From: an uncultured Pyrinomonas sp.
Lineage (GTDB): Bacteria > Acidobacteriota > Blastocatellia > Pyrinomonadales > Pyrinomonadaceae
Assembly (NCBI GenBank): GCA_937135995.1
Contig: CAKZOF010000191.1
Location: 1-5,545, forward strand
Length of the DNA: 5,545 bases
Direction: 5' to 3'
Shown: in pieces, positions 1-5,545 of the stretch
Layout of the letters: each line of letters begins with the position of its first letter
Numbering within the stretch: position 1 is the stretch's first letter
The notes under the pieces: generated by a model
Databases searched by the model: none
The model's input: only the letters and a program-made list of their open reading frames with translations
What the model was told of the DNA's origin: nothing
Program-made: the position numbers and the translations under genes

Positions 1-2558
1 TTGCTGATCTACCGGCAAGCACGTACACCATCGAGGTCGTCGCCAAGGGCTTTGCGCCCGTGCAACGTGTGGGCGTCGCCGTGGCGACTGCGCCGGCCCG
101 TTTGGATTTTCAGTTGAACGTCGCGCCCGTGGAAGCGCAAGTGACGGTGACGAGCAAAGGGACGCTGGCGAACTCGGATCCCATCTATCAAAAGCTCCGG
201 CAAGCGGCCAAGGATCCGAATCCGTTCTCGGCGGTGGCAACGGTCAACAATCTGGTGCTGCAACGCGACGCGGCGCGGTTCACGCTGCGCAGCGGCGAGA
301 TCTACTTTCTCGCGCCGGTTGAAGGCCGCACCGTTGCTGCAGTCTTCATCGGCGATGGGGAGATCTCTTTGACGCCGCCCACCGAAGTCGAGCGAAAGAG
401 CCTCGCCACCTTCACCGATGGGTCTGCGCTCGAAGAGCGATTCTCGACGCTGGTCATGCGTTTCACGGATCGAACCTTCGACGAAGTGAAGAATTCGCCC
501 AACACGCAAATGATGTCGACCGGCGGGCAAGCAGGACGCGCGCGCGATCTCTATCGTGACAATCAGGAGCTGCTGCGCAGGCGTCTGAAATCCAATCTCG
601 AGCTGCGCACGCTGGCCGACATATACGCGCCCGCGCGCCCCGGCTTCTTCATCGCTTTCATCGGCGGCAAGCGTTTCGGCAAGCTCGTTTACATCCTCGA
701 TCCGCTCGGCATCCCGGAGGTCTCCCCCGAAGAGGTCGCCGTGTTGAGCTACGGCGACACGGACGGCGGGATCTGGACCGCGTTCCATCTCGCCGAGGAG
801 TACAAACAAGGCCAAGCGCACAACAATCAAGATCGCCGTTGGTACGACATCTTGAGTCACCAAATCGACGCGCGCATTCGCGGGACGCGCATCGAAGCGA
901 CGGATCGCGTGGAATTCCGTCCGCTCATCAGCGAACTACGTGTTCAACCGTTCCAGCTTTTTCGGTCGCTGCGCGTGCGTAGCGTGCGCGATGCGGAAGG
1001 GCGCGAACTCGCCTTCGTTCAAGAGGACAAGGATGAAGACGCCGATTTCGCCGTTATCTGGCCGACGCCGCTGGAGGCGGGCAAAACCTACACGGTCACC
1101 GTGCAGTACGACGGCGAAGGCGCGCTGCGCGATTCGGGCGGCGGCAACTTCATCCTCATCCCGCGCGATTCGTGGTATCCGAACAACGGCGGCTCGCAAT
1201 TCGGCGACCGGGCGCGCTTCGATGTCACCTACCGTTACCCGAAGGGTTACACATTGATCGGGACCGGCAAGCTCGTTGGCGAAGAGCAACAAGAGGACGA
1301 TTGGAAAGTCGCGCGTTGGACCAGCGGCGAGATCGAACTCGCCGTCGCCGGATTCAATTACGGCAAATTCAAGAAGAAGGAGGTCCTCGATAAAGATTCC
1401 GGCTACTTGGTCCAATTCTTCGCCAACGAGCAGGTGCCCGACGAGATGCGACAGCTTCAAATGGAGATCGACCAACTCGAGAGCCAAGGCATCAACACTA
1501 TGACCACACTCGGCTCGATCTCGACGGCCAAGATGGGCGATCAGATTTTAGCTTCGGCACAGAACTCGTTGCGCATCTTCAACGTCTATTTCGGCAAGCT
1601 CCCTTACGGGCGCTTCGCCATGTCGCAGCAACCAGCGATCAATTTCGGTCAGGCGTGGCCGACGCTCGTCTATATGCCCTACACGGCTTTCATCGACACC
1701 ACGCAGCGCGTGCAGCTTTTCGGCGTCAAGGGCGGCACCGACACCTTTTGGCGCTACGTCGGGCCGCACGAACTCGCCCATCAATGGTGGGGACACATCA
1801 TCGGCTGGACCAGCTACCACGATCAGTGGATGAGCGAAGGTTTCGCCGAGTTCTCGGCCTCTCTTTACGTCCAGTACGTGCGCCGCGATCTCGACAAGTT
1901 CATCGATTTCTGGGAAGAGCAGCGGCGCATGATCACCGAAGAGTGGCCGCAGACCAAAGGGCGGCGGCCCTATACGGTCGGCCCGGTCACGCAAGGCTAT
2001 CGGCTGAACAACGCGAAGACCGGCAGCGTCGCGCGTTTCATGATCTATCCGAAAGGGGCTTACATCCTCCACATGATTCGCATGATGATGTACGACCGCC
2101 GGACGGGCGACGCGCGATTTCAAGCGATGATGCAGGATTTCGTCAAGACCTATTACAACAAAGACGTTTCCACCGAAGACTTCAAACGCATCGTCGAAAA
2201 GCATATGACGCCCGAGATGAACCTCGAAGAGAACGGAAAGATGGATTGGTTCTTCAACCAATGGGTTTACGGCACGGAGATCCCGAGCTATCGTCTCGAC
2301 TACACCATCAGCGCATCGGGCGGCAAAGCCATCTTGTCGGGGAAGTTGACGCAATCGGGCGTCTCGGACAACTTCCGCATGCTGGTGCCGCTCTATGTCG
2401 ATTTCGGCAAAGGGTGGACGCGCCTCGGAACAGCGACACTCGTCGGGAATTCGACGCTCGACATTCAAGGCGTCGCGCTACCGCAGGAACCGAAGCGCGT
2501 GGCGGTGGCCGCGCTCAAGGACGTGCTCGCCATCAAGATCGAGAACGTGAAAAGATAG
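1..2558 (+). CDS. M1-family zinc metallopeptidase with N-terminal carboxypeptidase-regulatory-like segment (5' end missing)
   Basis: The frame is open from the left edge (first full codon at position 3, residue 1 here) to TAG at 2556-2558, so the start lies outside the window; the GTG at 60 is internal. Residues 1-53 resemble the end of a CarboxypepD_reg-like beta-sandwich (YTIEVVAKGF, then LDFQLNVAPVEAQVTV), common in exported acidobacterial proteins. Residues about 54-280 match no domain I can name. About 280-480 looks like the M1 N-terminal beta domain, about 505-750 the thermolysin-like catalytic domain, and about 765-851 a C-terminal beta domain. The zinc site is complete: HELAHQWWGH with His589, Glu590 and His593, then Glu612 after 18 residues. 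Tyr682 in YPKGAY fits the catalytic tyrosine, and FFNQWVYGTEIP is a typical late M1 motif. The GxMEN substrate motif is replaced by FGQAWPTL (548-555), lacking the glutamate that binds the substrate's free amino end, so true aminopeptidase activity is uncertain. Export is inferred; no signal peptide is in view. Confidence 0.9.
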   Translation, partial: ADLPASTYTIEVVAKGFAPVQRVGVAVATAPARLDFQLNVAPVEAQVTVTSKGTLANSDPIYQKLRQAAKDPNPFSAVATVNNLVLQRDAARFTLRSGEIYFLAPVEGRTVAAVFIGDGEISLTPPTEVERKSLATFTDGSALEERFSTLVMRFTDRTFDEVKNSPNTQMMSTGGQAGRARDLYRDNQELLRRRLKSNLELRTLADIYAPARPGFFIAFIGGKRFGKLVYILDPLGIPEVSPEEVAVLSYGDTDGGIWTAFHLAEEYKQGQAHNNQDRRWYDILSHQIDARIRGTRIEATDRVEFRPLISELRVQPFQLFRSLRVRSVRDAEGRELAFVQEDKDEDADFAVIWPTPLEAGKTYTVTVQYDGEGALRDSGGGNFILIPRDSWYPNNGGSQFGDRARFDVTYRYPKGYTLIGTGKLVGEEQQEDDWKVARWTSGEIELAVAGFNYGKFKKKEVLDKDSGYLVQFFANEQVPDEMRQLQMEIDQLESQGINTMTTLGSISTAKMGDQILASAQNSLRIFNVYFGKLPYGRFAMSQQPAINFGQAWPTLVYMPYTAFIDTTQRVQLFGVKGGTDTFWRYVGPHELAHQWWGHIIGWTSYHDQWMSEGFAEFSASLYVQYVRRDLDKFIDFWEEQRRMITEEWPQTKGRRPYTVGPVTQGYRLNNAKTGSVARFMIYPKGAYILHMIRMMMYDRRTGDARFQAMMQDFVKTYYNKDVSTEDFKRIVEKHMTPEMNLEENGKMDWFFNQWVYGTEIPSYRLDYTISASGGKAILSGKLTQSGVSDNFRMLVPLYVDFGKGWTRLGTATLVGNSTLDIQGVALPQEPKRVAVAALKDVLAIKIENVKR

Positions 2559-2665
2559 ACGGTTTGCTGCCGCGCAGGTGACCCAAGCGGCTCGAAGCCA
2601 CCGGCGGCGCGAAGGGACAAACCGCGTCGTTTCGGTTCCATTCACAGCCTGTCCGGCGGCGATCT
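2559..2665. other. Convergent intergenic gap with a weak inverted repeat
   Basis: This 107-base stretch lies between the stop codons of two converging genes. CGGTTTG at 2560-2566 pairs with CAAACCG at 2618-2624. Inside that loop are small hairpins: GGCT-CGA-AGCC at about 2589-2599, and GCCGC (2569-2573) with GCGGC (2587-2591). No T-rich run follows on either strand, so a classical intrinsic terminator is not supported. The structure could still help end transcription between the two genes, but this is a guess. I see no small gene here. Confidence 0.3.
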
Positions 2666-3397
2666 TTAAACGAGGTCATCTTCCGCGCGGTCGCCGGCGC
2701 GTTCCTCATCGAGTTGGCGAAGCGTTTCCAAGATCAGGTTGGTGTTGCTTGCCGCCGTGATCGCCATCGAGTAAGGCCCTCCGCGTTCGAAGTTGAAGGT
2801 TCCGGCGGTCGCTTCGATGAGCGTGCGGAAGGCCGCTTCGCCGCGGTCCGCGCCGCACTCGGCATCAACGATCTGACCGTCGTTGAACAGTATGCGTCCG
2901 GCGCGTTCGCTCCCTGTGATCGTCAATGCGCCGGTCAAACGAGAGTTCTCGATGGTCTGAATGCAGTCGAAGATGCTGACGAGCGCCAGATCGCCCGCGA
3001 GGATAACCACCGACGGGGGCGCGGTTTTAGCGAGTTCCGGCGAAGCAGTGTCGGGACGACGCGCGCGGCGAATCGCTTCGAGACCGGCAGCGATCGAGAT
3101 CGTCGGCGCGTGTTCTTTAGCCTCGATGAGGCGTTCGCGCGCGGCATCGAAGTTCTCGCGTTCGATGTAGAGCCGCGCTAATGCCAAACACTGGCGCGCT
3201 GCTTCACCGTGCAACTTCATGGTCGCCGCCACTTCGCGCAAGCGCTCGCGCAACTCGATCGAATGCGGATAGCGCGCGATCGCTTCTTGTAGGCGGTTGA
3301 TGGCTCGTCCCATCGAGCCGTATTTGATGAAGAGATCGGAATCGAGCAGCGCCGCTTCGATCTCCGCATCGATTCCTCTGTATTCTTGCCCTGACAT
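2666..3397 (-). CDS. TPR-like and DUF4388 domain protein, 243 residues
   Basis: The gene reads from ATG at 3397-3395 to TAA at 2668-2666. Residues about 12-100 form amphipathic helix pairs with TPR-like spacing: about 22-53 (KYGSMGRAINRLQEAIARYP) and about 65-99 (ARLYIERENFDAARERLIEA). A short linker (about 111-130) rich in Ala, Pro and Arg follows. Residues about 134-206 match the DUF4388 pattern: LAGDLALVSIFDCIQTIE, then TGALTI, GRILFNDGQIVDAE, GEAAFRTLIEA and GTFNFERG. DUF4388 occurs in PatA-like and other regulatory or signalling proteins, especially in Acidobacteriota, Myxococcota and Cyanobacteria; its biochemical role is unsettled. The TPR part suggests protein binding. No signal peptide or membrane segment is visible, so it is probably cytoplasmic. 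The frame stays open upstream to 3730, but that part is rich in Arg and Ser and overlaps the activator gene. The ATG has a GGAAG five bases upstream, so I chose it; a GTG two codons earlier overlaps that site. The function is unknown beyond likely signalling. Confidence 0.85.
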   Translation of the reverse strand: MSGQEYRGIDAEIEAALLDSDLFIKYGSMGRAINRLQEAIARYPHSIELRERLREVAATMKLHGEAARQCLALARLYIERENFDAARERLIEAKEHAPTISIAAGLEAIRRARRPDTASPELAKTAPPSVVILAGDLALVSIFDCIQTIENSRLTGALTITGSERAGRILFNDGQIVDAECGADRGEAAFRTLIEATAGTFNFERGGPYSMAITAASNTNLILETLRQLDEERAGDRAEDDLV

Positions 3398-3402
3398 CGC
3401 CA

Positions 3403-3407
3403 CTTCC
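3403..3407 (-). promoter_or_regulatory. Probable ribosome binding site for the DUF4388 gene
   Basis: On the minus strand GGAAG lies five bases before the ATG at 3397. It is a modest Shine-Dalgarno match. It helps choose this ATG over the in-frame GTG at 3403-3401, which overlaps the motif and has no clear site of its own. The AGTGGCG stretch just before the ATG is otherwise unremarkable. Confidence 0.5.
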
Positions 3408-3527
3408 GCAAGGAGTTTAGCACGTTCGGCGGGCCGTTCGCGCGCCTTTTGGCTTGAAACGACAAAGCGACGCAGGGATTCGCTCGCTTTCGGCGTGTGC
3501 GCGCCTCTCGATCTGAAACCTTCGCCT

Positions 3528-3539
3528 GCTCGCGCGAGC
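3528..3539. repeat. Perfect 12-base palindrome GCTCGCGCGAGC
   Basis: The two halves, GCTCGC and GCGAGC, are exact reverse complements with no spacer. The palindrome lies in the 181-base gap between the activator stop codon and the DUF4388 start, about 130 bases upstream of that start. It could be a binding site for a dimeric regulator or part of a transcript hairpin. In GC-rich DNA such a palindrome can also arise by chance, so the functional reading is weak. Confidence 0.35.
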
Positions 3540-3563
3540 CTTGTTTGCGTGAGCGGAACTTTT

Positions 3564-3579
3564 GCGCGCCAGGGCGCGC
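3564..3579. repeat. GC-only hairpin at the activator stop codon
   Basis: GCGCGCC (3564-3570) and GGCGCGC (3573-3579) are perfect reverse complements separated by AG. In RNA this would fold as a six-pair all-GC stem with a four-base loop. The stem includes the last base of the activator's TAG codon (3581-3579, minus strand). Downstream on that strand comes AAAAGTTCC, not a T-run, so it does not look like a standard intrinsic terminator for the activator. Read on the plus strand, the stem is followed by TATCTTTTC, a short T-rich run. It could protect the 3' end of the activator mRNA or slow polymerase; both are inferences. Confidence 0.45.
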
Positions 3580-5545
3580 TATCTTTTCGCTTCCGCGGCC
3601 GAGCCGATCTCGTACTCTTGGAGTTTGCGGTAGAGCGTCTTGCGCCCGATGCCGAGCAAGCGGGCGGCGCGCGTCTTGTCACCCTGTGTGTAGTTGAGGG
3701 CGGCTTCGATGGCGCGTTTTTCGATCTCATCCATCGGCATGGGCATCTCTAGCTCGAAGCGCACGGGAGCATGATTGAGCTCGCCGCGCCCACGCCGCAT
3801 CGGCGGGCGCTGCTCCAACCAGCGGCGGCTGATCGCCTCGGGCAGATCTTCGAGTTCGATCTGCCTTCCGGCGGCGATGATCACGGCCCGCTCGATGGCG
3901 TTCTCGAGTTCGCGCACGTTGCCGGGCCAATCGTAGCTGACGAGCGCCTGCAGCGCTTCGCGCGAAATACCGGAGATGAAGCGTCCGGTCTTCTGTTTGT
4001 AGTGTTCGATGAAGTGAATGACAAGCGGATGAATGTCGCAGGCGCGCTCGCGCAACGGCGGCAGGTAGATCGGAAAGACCGAGAGGCGGTAGTAGAGGTC
4101 GCGCCGGAAGCGCCCCTGTTCGACGGCGCGCGCCAAATCGACGTTCGACGCGGCGATGACGCGCACATCCGTTTTCAGCACCTGGTTGCCGCCGACGCGC
4201 GTGAATTCCCCATCTTGCAGCACGCGCAGCAGGCGCACTTGCGCCGACAAGCTCATCTCGCCGATCTCGTCGAGAAAGAGCGTACCGCCATCGGCCTCTT
4301 CGAACCGCCCGCGACGGCGCGCCCGCGCGTCCGTGAAGGCACCTTTTTCGTGCCCGAAGAGTTCCGACTCGAGCAACGTTTCGGGGATCGCGCCGCAGTT
4401 GAGTTTGACGTATGGTTTATCCTTGCGTTGCGAACTGTAGTGAATGAGGTCAGCCAGCAACTCTTTGCCCGTGCCCGATTCGCCCTGAATCAGCACGGAG
4501 GTCTGCGTATCGGCGACGTTCAACGCGAGTTCGATAGCGCGGCGGATCGCCGGCGCCTGCCCGATGATGCGATTTTCGGCGCGGCGCTCATCGAGCGCGC
4601 TTCGCAGACGCATCACCTCGGCGGAGAGTTGATCGCGCTCGAGCGCCGTGCCGATCTGATCGGCGATGCCTTCGACCAGCACGATTTCGTGCTCGGCGAA
4701 GCCGTCGCGCGGCTTGCTCCACACCAAACCGAGCAGCCCAAAGGTTTGATCCTTGATGCGCACGGGCGCGACCAGAGCGGCTCGCCCGTTGAGTTGCGAG
4801 TTGAAGACCAAACGCACAGCGAGCGGCAGATCGTTCTCCAGTAGTTGAAGCGTGCGCCCCTCGGCGAGCAGCTCCATCAGCGCCGGAAACTCAGCGAGAC
4901 TGATGGCGCGTCCGTGCGCGGCGATGAGACGTTCGACGCCGGAAGTTTGCGCATGCGGCGCGGCGCGAAAGGCGGCGAGACGAATGGCCTGATTGTGCTG
5001 ATCGACGACGCCGAGCGCACCGTAATCGGCACCGACCAGCGCGATGGCGCGTTCCAACACGAGCGAAGTGACTTCGCTGAAGTCCGAACGCGCGTTCAAA
5101 GCGTTGGCGATCTCCAGCAACGCGCGCGTGCGGTCAGCCTCGCGCTGCTTGTCCATGTACAGGCGCGCGTACTGGTAGCCGACGGCGATCTGTCGTGCGA
5201 TGGATTGGAGAAAAGCGACCTCTTCATCGAGCCAGACGCGCGGCGCGCGCGTCGAGTGCAGCCCGACGAAGCCAAGGACCTGCCCGCTGAGCACCACCGG
5301 GACCACCAAGAGCGATCGCGTTCCGAGGCTGGCGGCCAGCGCGCGCGCGCGCGGATCGAGCGTGGCTGAAAGCGCATCGTCGAGCTTGATCGGCTGCGTC
5401 AGATCGAAGTGCTTCGCCAACTGGTCGAGATCGACCGGGATCGTGGTTCCCAAGCTCGACGGCACGTCGTCGCGCGCGCGCCATTCATGACTGATGCGCC
5501 ACTCGCCGCTCGGCACCAGATGGATGACGTCGCAGCGGTCCACGC
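3579..5545 (-). CDS. Sigma-54-dependent transcriptional activator with tandem GAF domains, AAA+ and Fis-type HTH (5' end missing)
   Basis: The frame is open to the right edge and stops at TAG 3581-3579. The GTG at 5543 is residue 1 here but is probably internal, because the first GAF domain is already under way. Residues about 1-125 are the rest of GAF 1 (TRSLLVVPVVLSGQVLGFVG) and about 137-303 are GAF 2. A helical, probably coiled-coil linker (about 300-325) leads to a complete AAA+ domain: Walker A GESGTGKE (354-361), sigma-54 contact loop ELFGHEKGAFTDA (394-406), Walker B TLFLDEIGEM (421-430), sensor I in AASN (464-467), arginine fingers in FRRDLYYRL (likely Arg480 and Arg486) and sensor II in WPGNVRELEN (539-548). 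A Fis-type HTH lies at about 605-645 (TRAARLLGIGRKTLYRKL). Such proteins hydrolyse ATP to open promoters bound by RNA polymerase with sigma-54. GAF domains bind small ligands or serve as dimer and sensory modules; the ligand cannot be read from sequence. No receiver domain is visible, but the N-terminus is missing. The contact loop is GAFTDA rather than the usual GAFTGA, with Phe and Thr kept. Confidence 0.93.
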   Translation of the reverse strand, partial: VDRCDVIHLVPSGEWRISHEWRARDDVPSSLGTTIPVDLDQLAKHFDLTQPIKLDDALSATLDPRARALAASLGTRSLLVVPVVLSGQVLGFVGLHSTRAPRVWLDEEVAFLQSIARQIAVGYQYARLYMDKQREADRTRALLEIANALNARSDFSEVTSLVLERAIALVGADYGALGVVDQHNQAIRLAAFRAAPHAQTSGVERLIAAHGRAISLAEFPALMELLAEGRTLQLLENDLPLAVRLVFNSQLNGRAALVAPVRIKDQTFGLLGLVWSKPRDGFAEHEIVLVEGIADQIGTALERDQLSAEVMRLRSALDERRAENRIIGQAPAIRRAIELALNVADTQTSVLIQGESGTGKELLADLIHYSSQRKDKPYVKLNCGAIPETLLESELFGHEKGAFTDARARRRGRFEEADGGTLFLDEIGEMSLSAQVRLLRVLQDGEFTRVGGNQVLKTDVRVIAASNVDLARAVEQGRFRRDLYYRLSVFPIYLPPLRERACDIHPLVIHFIEHYKQKTGRFISGISREALQALVSYDWPGNVRELENAIERAVIIAAGRQIELEDLPEAISRRWLEQRPPMRRGRGELNHAPVRFELEMPMPMDEIEKRAIEAALNYTQGDKTRAARLLGIGRKTLYRKLQEYEIGSAAEAKR

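Noticed and set aside
9..863. Minus-strand open frame (284 codons) near the left edge
   Set aside because: It is antisense to the continuous peptidase frame, with an Arg-rich translation and no motif.
1548..2468. Long minus-strand open frame (306 codons) opposite the peptidase gene
   Set aside because: It lies wholly antisense to a convincing M1 catalytic domain, and its translation shows no recognisable domain. Long antisense frames are expected in GC-rich coding DNA.
3398..3578. Sigma-54 (-24/-12) promoter for the DUF4388 gene
   Set aside because: TGGCGCGCAAAAGTTCC near the activator stop has the TGGC part, but no TTGC at the right spacing follows.
3398..3730. Upstream in-frame extension of the DUF4388 gene overlapping the activator
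   Set aside because: The added 111 residues are Arg, Ser and Pro rich without domain features, and would overlap the conserved Fis-type HTH in another frame. The ATG at 3397 has a plausible ribosome binding site.
3771..4844. Long plus-strand open frame (357 codons) opposite the activator gene
   Set aside because: It is antisense to the AAA+ and GAF regions, whose motifs are unmistakable. The translation is Arg, Ala and Asp rich with no domain, so it is a codon-bias shadow.
5235..5253. Inverted repeat GACGCGC / GCGCGTC with a five-base loop
   Set aside because: It is inside the GAF 1 coding sequence and composed mostly of CG repeats; chance in GC-rich coding DNA is the simplest explanation.
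5339..5353. Alternating GC tract with possible Z-DNA potential
   Set aside because: It lies inside the activator coding frame and encodes an Ala-Arg-Ala-Arg run. Several short (CG)n runs occur nearby (for example 5471-5480), as expected from the codon bias.

Overview
This is a GC-rich bacterial window holding three protein genes and no mobile element, CRISPR array, tRNA or rRNA that I can see. Base composition and codon use look even across all three genes. The lineage is most likely Acidobacteriota. This is inferred from the first gene, a large M1-type metallopeptidase carrying a carboxypeptidase-regulatory-like (CarboxypepD_reg-like) N-terminal segment, and from a DUF4388 protein beside a multi-GAF sigma-54 activator. 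It is not proven, and other phyla with many sigma-54 activators remain possible (for example Myxococcota).

Layout: positions 1-2558 (+) hold the 3' part of the M1-family peptidase gene; its start lies upstream of the window. A 107-base gap (2559-2665) separates it from a convergent gene on the minus strand (2666-3397) encoding a 243-residue protein with TPR-like helices followed by a DUF4388 domain. Upstream of that gene on the same strand, after a 181-base gap (3398-3578) with two GC-rich palindromes, lies the 3' part of a sigma-54-dependent transcriptional activator gene (3579-5545). Its start is beyond the right edge. It has two GAF sensory domains (the first cut by the edge), a full AAA+ domain and a Fis-type helix-turn-helix.

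How they may work together: the activator and the DUF4388 protein lie in the same direction and could form a regulatory pair, but the 181-base gap leaves open whether they share a transcript. The peptidase is convergent and probably an independent, exported enzyme.

The main points of interest are the peptidase's intact zinc site combined with loss of the GxMEN glutamate, the GAFTDA variant in the activator, and the hairpin at the activator's stop codon. I see nothing that amounts to a clearly new system; the region looks mostly ordinary and chromosomal.
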